Shown one piece after another: positions 17,023-24,310 of a stretch of DNA of 38,997 nt; position 1 is the stretch's first letter, and each line of letters opens with the position of its first letter. Source of the DNA: an uncultured Clostridia bacterium (GTDB lineage: Bacteria; Bacillota; Clostridia; Oscillospirales; Acutalibacteraceae); NCBI GenBank assembly GCA_945983355.1, contig CAMFSU010000002.1:1-38997 (forward strand), given 5' to 3'. The translations under genes and the position numbers were made by a program. Under the pieces are notes generated by a model that saw nothing but the letters and a program-made list of their open reading frames with translations, had not been told where the DNA came from and made no database searches.

Positions 17023-17076
17023 GGTGCACCAAAATTCCCAACAAGGTATTTGCTTTGTTGGGGATTTTTTTTATTT
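17015..17076 (+). repeat. Direct repeat, copy 2: tRNA-Leu 3' fragment plus second terminator
   Basis: The 3' part of the T stem, the whole 3' acceptor strand and CCA are repeated here without the rest of a tRNA, followed by a second terminator. Compare copy 1 at 16805-16865. Confidence 0.85.
17032..17076 (+). terminator. Second copy of the tRNA-Leu terminator
   Basis: The stem 17033-17042 pairs with 17057-17066, followed by a T run. The two substitutions in the left arm relative to copy 1 keep the pairing, merely moving the G-U pair by one position, while the loop has drifted more. This suggests it still works as a terminator. Confidence 0.8.
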
Positions 17077-17246
17077 CACATTTTGCCGGTCAAAAGCGTT
17101 TTATAAACCTGTTTTTTAAATAATTCTATACAATAATTTGTAAAAGTGTTCATATTTGCAAAAATTTTGAATACCTTTAAATTGTAAGTATTGCACAAAA
17201 GTAATACACAATTTTATGTTATTTCTCTCAAAAATGATAAAAGTTA

Positions 17247-17275
17247 TTGACATTTGATGAAAAATGTGATTAAAT
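17247..17275 (+). promoter_or_regulatory. Promoter of the lacI-maltodextrin operon
   Basis: A perfect TTGACA (17247-17252) is followed by a 17-bp spacer and TTAAAT (17270-17275). The predicted start site near 17283 lies just before the palindromic operator. The preceding 17077-17246 is AT-rich with no gene or clear structure. Confidence 0.7.
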
Positions 17276-17286
17276 ATATTTGTCGG

Positions 17287-17310
17287 AAAACTGAAAACGT
17301 TTTCAGTTTT
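17287..17310. promoter_or_regulatory. LacI-family operator: perfect 24-bp palindrome
   Basis: CTGAAAACGTTTTCAG (17291-17306) is extended by AAAA on the left and TTTT on the right, making a 24-bp perfect palindrome with a central CG, the classic LacI/CcpA operator geometry. It sits at about +4 to +28 of the predicted transcript and 50 bases before the regulator gene, so autorepression is likely. Confidence 0.85.
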
Positions 17311-17360
17311 TCTTTTTCACACGTTTTTCACCGTTTTTTTGAACAAAAAGGAACAACATA

Positions 17361-18377
17361 ATGACCATTAAAGATGTTGCAAAATACAGTGGTGTTTCAA
17401 TAACCACCATTTCCCGTGTTTTAAATAATCACCCCGACGTGCGTGAAGAGGTGCGCGCCAAGGTGTTAAAAGCTATTGAAGAGCTGCACTATGTCCCCAA
17501 CAGCAGCGCAAGGGACTTGGGCAAAATGCAAACCGATACTATCGGCGTTGTGGTGCGCGGTGTTGGAAACCCTTTTTTAAATTCGGTTTTACATGCGATT
17601 GAAAAAGAGGTGGGCAGGGCAGATTATTCGATGGTTATGCATCAAATCGGCTCAAACGAAGATGAGCTTGCTGAAGGCGCATCGTTAGTAAGGTCTAAAA
17701 GATTGAAGGGACTTATCTTTCTTGGCGGGCGGTTTGATTACACACCCGAGCAAATTGCCACATTGGGTGTTCCGTTTGTCTGCTGTACATATACAAACAC
17801 CTTTGGCAGTCTTAAAAAAACGGCATATTCTTCGGTTTATATTGACGACTATGCCGAGGCCTTTCGTGCAGTAAAAACACTGACCGATTTAGGTCATAAA
17901 AAAATTGCTGTTTTACTTGGCACAACCGATGACCACTCGATAAGTGAGCTTCGTTTTAAGGGTTATTGTGATGCCCTTAAAAGTGCCGGCATAGTATTAG
18001 ATAAAGACCTTATTATTGAGGCCAAAAGCTTTAATATAGACGATGCCTTTAAAGCTACCGAAAGCTTTCTTAAAAAGGGCAAGGATTTTACCGCTATTTT
18101 TTCTATTGCGGATGCTATGGGAATTGCGGCGATAAAGGCGCTTCATACTGTGGGACTAAATGTGCCTGACGACTGTTCTTTAATTGCGATAGACGGTATT
18201 CAGGTTTCAAAATATACTATCCCCACACTTACAACCCTTGTGCAGCCCAGTAAGCAAATGGGCACACATGCGGTAGAGGTTTTGCTTAATGTCATTAAGG
18301 AAGAGTGCGGCAGCTGTCAGTTGAAGCTTGAAACAGCTTTGCGCGAGGGTGGCACCCTTGCAAAACCTAAAGCTTGA
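17361..18377 (+). CDS. LacI-family transcriptional regulator of the maltodextrin locus
   Basis: The 338-residue protein has an N-terminal LacI helix-turn-helix (TIKDVAKYSGVSITTISRVL, residues 2-21) and hinge helix region (YVPNSSARDLG), then a periplasmic-binding-protein-like sugar domain (about 60-335) with GVVVRGVGNPF and SLIAIDGI. LacI regulators release their operator when a sugar ligand binds. The gene lies just downstream of a 24-bp palindrome and upstream of binding protein, permease and malQ genes, so it is probably the maltodextrin-responsive repressor (MalR-like) and regulates itself. AAAGG precedes the ATG by nine bases. Only 79 bases separate it from the binding-protein gene. Confidence 0.92.
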   Translation: MTIKDVAKYSGVSITTISRVLNNHPDVREEVRAKVLKAIEELHYVPNSSARDLGKMQTDTIGVVVRGVGNPFLNSVLHAIEKEVGRADYSMVMHQIGSNEDELAEGASLVRSKRLKGLIFLGGRFDYTPEQIATLGVPFVCCTYTNTFGSLKKTAYSSVYIDDYAEAFRAVKTLTDLGHKKIAVLLGTTDDHSISELRFKGYCDALKSAGIVLDKDLIIEAKSFNIDDAFKATESFLKKGKDFTAIFSIADAMGIAAIKALHTVGLNVPDDCSLIAIDGIQVSKYTIPTLTTLVQPSKQMGTHAVEVLLNVIKEECGSCQLKLETALREGGTLAKPKA

Positions 18378-18456
18378 TTTTTACACCATTTGGTGTGGAA
18401 ATAAATTATTTTAAAAAACGCACCTTGTGCGGAAATTTTCGGAGGAGGAAATTCAA

Positions 18457-19728
18457 ATGAAAAAAGCGCTATCCCTATTATTAATAGCCATCCTTTGTGT
18501 CGGCTTGTTTGCAGGCTGCGCAGGTGGCGAAAAAGGCCGTGTTTACTGGCTAAACTTCAAGCCTGAATCTGATGAGGTTCTCCAAGAAGTTGCAAAAATG
18601 TACACAGAAGAAACAGGTGTTGAGGTTAAAGTTCTCACCGCTGCTTCAGGTACATACAACCAAACCTTGCTTGCTGAAATGGACAAAGCAGAAGCTCCTA
18701 CTTTGTTTGTTATCGGTAACCAGAATGCAGTTAAAGAATGGAAAGATTATGCTTTAAATCTTAAAGATTCTGCAATTGCAAAAGAGCTTAACACAGATGC
18801 ATACAATATGTATGACGCAGACGGTAACCTCGTTTCTATCGGTTACTGCTATGAATGCTATGGCATCATTGTTAACCCCACCCTTATTGAAAAAGCTGGA
18901 TATAAGATGGACGACCTTAAAAACTTTGAAGGCTTAAAGAAGGTTGCTGAAGATATCCACAAGCGCGCTAAGGAATTGGGCTTCGATGCTTTCAGCGCAT
19001 CTGATATGGATGATTCATCTTCATGGCGTTTCACAGGTCACATGGCTAACCTTGAATACTACTATGAATCTCGCGATGCAGGCGGCTGGAAAGAATGCCC
19101 CGCTGAAATCAAGGGTACATACATGGAAAACTTCAAGAACCTTTATGACCTTTGCATCAACAACAGCTTGACCCCTGCTAAAGAATTAGCTACCGGCGGT
19201 CACGATGCTCAGAACCAATTCAAAACCGGCAAAGCCGCTTTCTATGTAAACGGTTCTTGGGAATATTCAGCAGTTGCTGAAGCAGTTCCGAACGCTACTA
19301 TGATTCCTTACTATGCAGGTGTTAAGGGCGAAGAAAAAGCCGGTCTCAACTGCGGTACTGAAAACTACTGGGCAATCAACTCTAAGGTTAGCAAGGCAGA
19401 CCAAAAAGCTACTATGGACTTTATGGTATGGTGCGTAACTAACGAAGAAGCTTCTCGCAAATTGGTTGATACCTTCGGCGTAATGCCTTATAAATCTGCT
19501 GCTGAATCCACCAACGGCTTCCTTGCTGCTGCTAACAAGTACTCAGCTGATGGTTGCTATGTAATGGATTGGGCTACTAACTATCAACCCAATGTTGATG
19601 AATATCGTAAAGCTTTAGTATCTGCTCTTAATGCATACAATGCTAATCAGACCGAAGCTAACTGGGCAAAGGTTAAGACCGCTTTCGTAGACGGTTGGGC
19701 TTACCAGTATGATCAAATCAACAAATAA
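18457..19728 (+). CDS. Sugar ABC transporter substrate-binding lipoprotein (family 1, MalE-like)
   Basis: The 423-residue protein has a lipoprotein signal with lipobox FAGC (Cys at residue 24) and the SBP family 1 pattern: VYWLNFKPESDEVLQEVAKMYTEETGVEVKV, later KTGKAAFYVNGSW, and C-terminal MDFMVWCVTNEEASRKLV with DTFGVMPYKSAAE. It should catch an oligosaccharide outside the cell for the permeases that follow. With MalQ in the same operon, maltodextrins are the likely ligand. ATG 18457 follows GGAGGAGG; the frame extends 30 bases further upstream, but those codons include the ribosome binding site. Codon choice (CTC, AAC, TTC) indicates high expression. Confidence 0.93.
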   Translation: MKKALSLLLIAILCVGLFAGCAGGEKGRVYWLNFKPESDEVLQEVAKMYTEETGVEVKVLTAASGTYNQTLLAEMDKAEAPTLFVIGNQNAVKEWKDYALNLKDSAIAKELNTDAYNMYDADGNLVSIGYCYECYGIIVNPTLIEKAGYKMDDLKNFEGLKKVAEDIHKRAKELGFDAFSASDMDDSSSWRFTGHMANLEYYYESRDAGGWKECPAEIKGTYMENFKNLYDLCINNSLTPAKELATGGHDAQNQFKTGKAAFYVNGSWEYSAVAEAVPNATMIPYYAGVKGEEKAGLNCGTENYWAINSKVSKADQKATMDFMVWCVTNEEASRKLVDTFGVMPYKSAAESTNGFLAAANKYSADGCYVMDWATNYQPNVDEYRKALVSALNAYNANQTEANWAKVKTAFVDGWAYQYDQINK

Positions 19729-19761
19729 TTATAACGATAATTAAATTGTTATAAACCACGC

Positions 19762-19797
19762 AAGGCGAGGCGGGCGAAGATTTCGCCTGTCTCGCTT
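19762..19797 (+). promoter_or_regulatory. Large intergenic hairpin between binding-protein and permease genes
   Basis: AAGGCGAG... (19762-19778) pairs with ...CTCGCTT (19782-19797), about 16 pairs with two G-U pairs and one bulged G around a GAT loop. The downstream run is CCTTTCTTTCC, not a true T tract. As in other mal operons, such a hairpin may protect the abundant upstream mRNA or attenuate the permease genes. Confidence 0.7.
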
Positions 19798-19837
19798 CCT
19801 TTCTTTCCTTCGAAAAAATCAAAAAGGAGAATTATAA

Positions 19838-20740
19838 ATGAAAAATAGGCGCCGTCCCCAAAACGCTCTTCAAAGGCCTATGGTTCGTTGGAGCTGGTTT
19901 TTCCTGCTTCCAATGGTTTCGGCTTTTGCTATTGGCTTTGTGTGGCCGTTTTTACAGGGTATATATCTTTCATTTTGTGAATTCCGCCTTATTTCCGATG
20001 CGAAATGGGTGGGACTTAAAAACTATATAAACGTATTTCAGGATACAAACTTTATGCGTTCGTTTGGCTATACCGCAGTATTTGCTGTTGTTAGCTTAGC
20101 AATTATAAATGTTCTTGCTTTTATGGTGGCTTATGTGCTCACCCTTGAAATTAAGGGCTCTAACATTTTTAGAACAGTATTCTTTATGCCAAACCTTATA
20201 GGCGGCATTGTTTTGGGCTATATTTGGTCTATGATATTTGACGGTATTTTATCCCAATTTGACACATCTATCCTTCAAGAATCAACTTGGGGCTTTTGGG
20301 GACTGATAATATTGCTTTGCTGGCAGCAAATAGGTTATATGATGATAATTTATATTGCGGGCTTGCAGTCGGTACCGGGTGATATGCTTGAAGCGGCAAA
20401 AATTGATGGTGCCAGCGGTGCACAAACCCTTTTCCGTGTAATTATCCCTAATGTCATGCCAAGCATTACAATTTGTACCTTCCTGTCGTTGACAAACGGA
20501 TTTAAGCTATTTGACCAAAACCTTGCTTTAACAGGTGGTCAGCCGTTTATTATTCAGCCCGACGGCTCGGCCATTAAAACAACCGAGATGCTGGCACTTA
20601 ATATTTATTCGACCTTCTATGGTCAAGGTGCTTCGGCTCCCGGCTATGCACAAGCTAAAGCTGTTATATTCTTTATACTTGTTGCGGCTCTTGGCTTATT
20701 GCAGTTGTCCTTCACAAGAAAGAGGGAGGTGCAGCAATAA
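19838..20740 (+). CDS. Sugar ABC transporter permease (MalF-like)
   Basis: The 300-residue protein has about six membrane spans, the first near residues 18-40 (FFLLPMVSAFAIGFVWPF), and the EAA loop (EAAKIDGASGAQTLFRVIIP) that docks on the ATPase. It belongs to the binding-protein-dependent sugar permeases (MalF/UgpA type). AAAAGGAG lies before the ATG. The stop TAA shares its last base with the next gene's start. It is co-operonic with the family 1 binding protein and MalG-like gene. Confidence 0.95.
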   Translation: MKNRRRPQNALQRPMVRWSWFFLLPMVSAFAIGFVWPFLQGIYLSFCEFRLISDAKWVGLKNYINVFQDTNFMRSFGYTAVFAVVSLAIINVLAFMVAYVLTLEIKGSNIFRTVFFMPNLIGGIVLGYIWSMIFDGILSQFDTSILQESTWGFWGLIILLCWQQIGYMMIIYIAGLQSVPGDMLEAAKIDGASGAQTLFRVIIPNVMPSITICTFLSLTNGFKLFDQNLALTGGQPFIIQPDGSAIKTTEMLALNIYSTFYGQGASAPGYAQAKAVIFFILVAALGLLQLSFTRKREVQQ

Positions 20741-21600
20741 TGGCTAATAAGAAATTGGGTGTTAATAATTCACTTGGCAAAAATATTTTAACGGCGATAA
20801 TGTCTGTTATCAGCATTATTTATATTTTGCCCGTTGTTGCAGTTGTAATTAACTCATTTAAAGCCAACACATTTGTTAAAACTGATACCTTTGCTTTGCC
20901 TGATGCTGAATCCTTTGTTGGTTTTGCAAATTTTATTAAGGGTATGACCTTTGGTAACTATCCATTTGCAAAAAGCGTTTTATATAGTGTGGTTATAACT
21001 GTGCTTTCCACCTTCTTAATTCTTCTCTTTACATCAATGGCGGCTTGGTATATTACAAGACGTGATACCATAGTTTGTCGCACTATTTACTTCCTTTGCG
21101 TTTTTTCAATGGTGGTTCCTTTTCAAATGGTAATGTATCCTCTTTCTAAAACCGCGGACAGATTAAGCCTTAATACACCCTGGACCATTCCTGTTATTTA
21201 CCTCGGCTTCGGCGCAGGTCTTGCAGTGTTTATGTTCTCGGGCTTTGTAAAGTCTATTCCCTTGGAAATTGAAGAAGCCGCCGCGATAGACGGCTGCAAC
21301 CCGCCTTATACCTTTTTTGCAGTTGTGCTTCCTATGATGAAGCCCACCTTAATATCGGTAGGTATTTTGGAAATAATGTGGGTTTGGAACGACTACCTCT
21401 TGCCTTATTTATCACTTGATATCAATGAATATAAAACTATTCCGATACATATTCAATATCTAAAAGGCAGCTATGGCACGGTAGATTTGGGTGCAACAAT
21501 GGCATTGATTCTTTTAAGCATTATCCCCGTTGTTATATTCTATCTGCTTTGTCAAAAGCACATCATAAAGGGGGTTGCCGCAGGTGCTGTTAAAGGATAA
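20740..21600 (+). CDS. Sugar ABC transporter permease (MalG-like)
   Basis: The 286-residue partner permease has six predicted spans and the EAA loop EEAAAIDGCNPPYTFFAVVLP. It forms the heterodimeric channel with the MalF-like protein. The usual ATPase gene is absent, as in many Firmicutes where a shared MsmX-type ATPase encoded elsewhere serves several sugar transporters. The end of this gene overlaps the malQ start region. Confidence 0.95.
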   Translation: MANKKLGVNNSLGKNILTAIMSVISIIYILPVVAVVINSFKANTFVKTDTFALPDAESFVGFANFIKGMTFGNYPFAKSVLYSVVITVLSTFLILLFTSMAAWYITRRDTIVCRTIYFLCVFSMVVPFQMVMYPLSKTADRLSLNTPWTIPVIYLGFGAGLAVFMFSGFVKSIPLEIEEAAAIDGCNPPYTFFAVVLPMMKPTLISVGILEIMWVWNDYLLPYLSLDINEYKTIPIHIQYLKGSYGTVDLGATMALILLSIIPVVIFYLLCQKHIIKGVAAGAVKG

Positions 21601-23083
21601 CAAAATCAAAAGAAGCAGTGGCATTTTAATGCCGATTTTCACCCTGCCATCACCTTATGGCATTGGTACATTGGGTAAGGCATCGCGCGATTTTATAAAC
21701 TTTTTACAGGCATCTAATCAGTCTTGGTGGCAAATTTTGCCTGTGGGTCCCACAAGCTATGGCGATTCGCCCTATCAAAGTCCCTCCACCCATGCGGGTA
21801 ACCCTTATTTTATCGACCTTGATATTTTGGTAGAGGATGGTCTTTTAGAGCAGTCGGAAATTGATGTGCTGTTTTGGGGCGATAGCCCTTGCCTTGTTGA
21901 TTATGGTGCCCTGTATGAAAATCGCTACACCCTTTTGCAAAAGGCGTGTGAGCGCGGCTGGGACAGGGATTTTGACCGCATTGAAGCATTTAAAAGTGCA
22001 AATTCGTATTGGATTTTAGATTATGCGCTTTTTATGGCTCTTAAAAGGCATTTTGATATGCTTTCGTGGCTTGAATGGCCTGATGAGGATATCCGTCTCA
22101 GAAAGCCGGAAGCAATAAAATTTTACACTGAAAAATTGGCAGACGATATCCGCCTTTTTACCTATATACAGTTTCTTTTCTTCAACCAGTGGAATGCGCT
22201 TCGCGCATACGCTCACGAGCATTCGGTTGGTATTATCGGTGATTTACCGATTTATGTTGCACTTGATTCGGTTGATGTTTGGGCTTCACCCGAGTGCTTT
22301 CAGTTGGATGAAAAGGGCTTTCCTACCGAGGTTGCGGGTGTACCGCCCGACCAATTCACAGCAGATGGTCAGCTGTGGGGAAATCCGCTTTATGCCTATG
22401 ATGTTATGCAGCAAAACGGCTATGAATGGTGGATAAAGCGTATCGAAGGTGCGGCAAAGCTTTATGATGTTGTTCGCATTGACCATTTCCGTGGCTTTGA
22501 AAGCTTTTGGGCAGTGCCTTACGGCGAAAAAACCGCAATGAACGGTCATTGGGTAAAGGGCCCCGGTATGTCACTTATATCCACTCTTAAAAACCGCTTT
22601 CCAAGCATAAGCTTTATTGCCGAGGATTTGGGATATCCGTCACAAGAGGTAGTACAGCTTCTAAAAGATTCTGAATTCCCCGGTATGAAGGTGTTGGAAT
22701 TTGCTTTTGGTGCTAATGAAGACAGCGTTTACCTTCCACACGCCTATAATAAAAATTGTGTTTGTTATACAGGCACTCACGATAATGACACCATAAAGGG
22801 CTGGCTTTCGCAATTAACCCCCAGTGATTTAAAAAAGGCCGAGGATTATCTTGGTCTTAATGAGCGCGAAGGGTATGTTTGGGGAGTTATCCGTGGTGGT
22901 ATGGGCAGCGTTGCGCGGCTTTTTGTGGCGCAAATGCAGGATTATCTCGAGCTTTCTAACGAGGCAAGAATCAATATTCCCGGCACACAAGAGGGTAACT
23001 GGCGTTGGAGAATGCTACCCGACCAAATTCCACACGGTTTAAGCGATAAAATAGCATATTTAACAAAGCTTTATAATCGTTAA
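21584..23083 (+). CDS. malQ: 4-alpha-glucanotransferase (amylomaltase, GH77)
   Basis: The 499-residue enzyme has GH77 signatures: the N-terminal SSGILMPIFTLPSPYGIGTLG, GDLPIYVALDSVDVW, the nucleophile region VVRIDHFRGFESFWAVP, the acid/base region FIAEDLG and the third carboxylate in CYTGTHDNDT. It transfers alpha-1,4-glucans between maltodextrins, releasing glucose and longer chains in the cytosol. The start is uncertain: TTG 21575 directly abuts the AAAGGGGG ribosome binding site (21567-21574), whereas GTG 21584 is spaced nine bases from it, so I prefer GTG. It overlaps the permease gene by 17 bases and closes the maltodextrin operon. Confidence 0.95.
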   Translation: MLLKDNKIKRSSGILMPIFTLPSPYGIGTLGKASRDFINFLQASNQSWWQILPVGPTSYGDSPYQSPSTHAGNPYFIDLDILVEDGLLEQSEIDVLFWGDSPCLVDYGALYENRYTLLQKACERGWDRDFDRIEAFKSANSYWILDYALFMALKRHFDMLSWLEWPDEDIRLRKPEAIKFYTEKLADDIRLFTYIQFLFFNQWNALRAYAHEHSVGIIGDLPIYVALDSVDVWASPECFQLDEKGFPTEVAGVPPDQFTADGQLWGNPLYAYDVMQQNGYEWWIKRIEGAAKLYDVVRIDHFRGFESFWAVPYGEKTAMNGHWVKGPGMSLISTLKNRFPSISFIAEDLGYPSQEVVQLLKDSEFPGMKVLEFAFGANEDSVYLPHAYNKNCVCYTGTHDNDTIKGWLSQLTPSDLKKAEDYLGLNEREGYVWGVIRGGMGSVARLFVAQMQDYLELSNEARINIPGTQEGNWRWRMLPDQIPHGLSDKIAYLTKLYNR

Positions 23084-23093
23084 ATTTTAACAA

Positions 23094-23130
23094 CACCCCG
23101 CACAGTAAATTGTGCGGGGTGATTTATCTT
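23094..23130 (+). terminator. Terminator of the maltodextrin operon
   Basis: CACCCCGCACA (23094-23104) pairs perfectly with TGTGCGGGGTG (23111-23121) around GTAAAT. The following ATTTATCTTT is a modest T tract. Confidence 0.8.
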
Positions 23131-23139
23131 TAAACATTA

Positions 23140-23168
23140 TTGAAAAGCTTAGCGCTTTTTGGTATAAT
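23140..23168 (+). promoter_or_regulatory. SigmaA promoter of the pseudouridine synthase gene
   Basis: TTGAAA (23140-23145) and TATAAT (23163-23168) are separated by 17 bp, 20 bases before the start codon. The spacer contains AAGCTTAGCGCTT. Confidence 0.82.
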
Positions 23169-23187
23169 TAAGCAAAGGCGGTGGATT

Positions 23188-23826
23188 ATGGAAATTTTAT
23201 ATAGTGATAATGATATTGCCGTTATTATAAAGCCCATTGGCATTTTATCGCAAAGCGACAGCAGTGGGGGAGAAAGTGTTATAAGCAAGCTTACCGAGCA
23301 TTTTGGCTGTGAAATTTACCCCTTGCACCGACTTGATAAGCAGGTGGGCGGTGTTATGGTTTATGCCAAGAATAAAACGGCGGCCGCCAAGCTTTCAGCC
23401 GATATTGCAAACCGCGATTTTGAAAAAGAGTATTTAGCGGTAGTGCACGGTACACCCGACGATAGTGGTGAAATGTGCGATTTACTTTTTAAAGACAGCC
23501 GAAAAAACAAGTCTTTTGTTGTTGGGCGGATGCGAAAGGGCGTAAAAGAAGCAAAGCTTTCGTACGATTTAATTAAAACCGACGGCGAAAAGTCTTTGGT
23601 GCGGGTGCGACTTTTCACAGGGCGCACACATCAAATAAGGGTGCAGTTTTCTTCTCGCAAAATGCCGCTTTTGGCTGACAAAAAATACGGTGCGGGTGAT
23701 GATTTTAAAGACATTGCCTTAATGTCTTACCGCATTTCCTTTAACCACCCCAAAACAAAAGAAAAAATGGAATTTGTGGCAGAAAGCGATGAATTTATAA
23801 ATAAATATTTTAAAAGCGTTGAGTAA
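23188..23826 (+). CDS. RluA-family pseudouridine synthase
   Basis: The 212-residue protein has the RluA pattern without an S4 domain: an N-terminal DIAVIIKPIGILSQ, the active-site motif HRLDKQVGG whose Asp attacks uridine, FEKEYLAVVHG, and FTGRTHQIRVQFS near residue 150. It converts uridine to pseudouridine in rRNA or tRNA; which site cannot be told. The usual HRLDxxTSG reads HRLDKQVGG, but the catalytic Asp is present. The frame is open 48 bases upstream, across the promoter; ATG 23188, seven bases after GGCGG, is the proper start. Confidence 0.9.
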   Translation: MEILYSDNDIAVIIKPIGILSQSDSSGGESVISKLTEHFGCEIYPLHRLDKQVGGVMVYAKNKTAAAKLSADIANRDFEKEYLAVVHGTPDDSGEMCDLLFKDSRKNKSFVVGRMRKGVKEAKLSYDLIKTDGEKSLVRVRLFTGRTHQIRVQFSSRKMPLLADKKYGAGDDFKDIALMSYRISFNHPKTKEKMEFVAESDEFINKYFKSVE

Positions 23827-23843
23827 AAACTCAACGCTTTTTT
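23812..23843. terminator. Bidirectional terminator between the rluA-type gene and the Nudix gene
   Basis: A perfect 13-bp stem (23812-23824 with 23829-23841) closes an AAAA loop, with T residues following on the plus strand and A residues upstream. It overlaps the final codons of the plus-strand gene. Confidence 0.93.
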
Positions 23844-24310
23844 CATACTATTTTCTTATTATTTAAAACTGCATTTATAAGGTTTTCGCCTTGGTACTGA
23901 AGCTTTAGTGAAAAGAAGGGAGCTTTTTCTTCAATAAGCTTTAAAAAGATTTTATCACCCTGCCAAAGCGGTAGAGAGTAAACCTTTTCGATTGGCACCC
24001 ATTCGAGCTCACCCTCATCACAGTCGATTAAATCACCCGAAAATTCGTTTGAATAAAAAAGGTGAATATACTCGGTCGGCCATTTGTCAGACACAAAGGT
24101 TAAAATACCGCGGTATTCAAGGTTTTGAAGGGTAAGGCCTGTTTCTTCATACGCTTCCCTTAAAACACATTCCTCTGGGGTTTCGCCATCCTCAAACTTG
24201 CCGCCAATCCCTATCCATTTATCTTGGTTTAGGTCATTAACCTTTTTAACACGGTGAAGCATTAAATATTTTTTGTCCTTTTCAATATAACAAAGGGTGG
24301 TGTTTATCAT
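23843..24310 (-). CDS. Nudix hydrolase (MutT/8-oxo-dGTPase-like)
   Basis: The 155-residue protein has a complete Nudix box, GGKFEDGETPEECVLREAYEETGL, matching GX5EX7REUXEEXGU, and the upstream MLHRVKKVNDLNQDKWIGIGGK typical of the YtkD/MutX-like 8-oxo-dGTP group. It hydrolyses a nucleoside diphosphate linked to a further moiety; the exact substrate is inferred only. Its ATG overlaps the stop of the LTA synthase-like gene by four bases, so it is translationally coupled to it although the functions are unrelated. Confidence 0.92.
   Translation of the reverse strand: MINTTLCYIEKDKKYLMLHRVKKVNDLNQDKWIGIGGKFEDGETPEECVLREAYEETGLTLQNLEYRGILTFVSDKWPTEYIHLFYSNEFSGDLIDCDEGELEWVPIEKVYSLPLWQGDKIFLKLIEEKAPFFSLKLQYQGENLINAVLNNKKIV

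Noticed and set aside
17015-17031. A second tRNA gene at the downstream CCA-ending copy
   Set aside because: Only the 3' T stem and acceptor strand are present; there is no D arm, anticodon arm or 5' acceptor strand.
16880-17119. An open frame of 79 codons across the tRNA-Leu-linked block
   Set aside because: It has no proper ribosome binding site, runs through both a tRNA fragment copy and a terminator, and its sequence is explained by hairpin repeats. I do not call it a gene.
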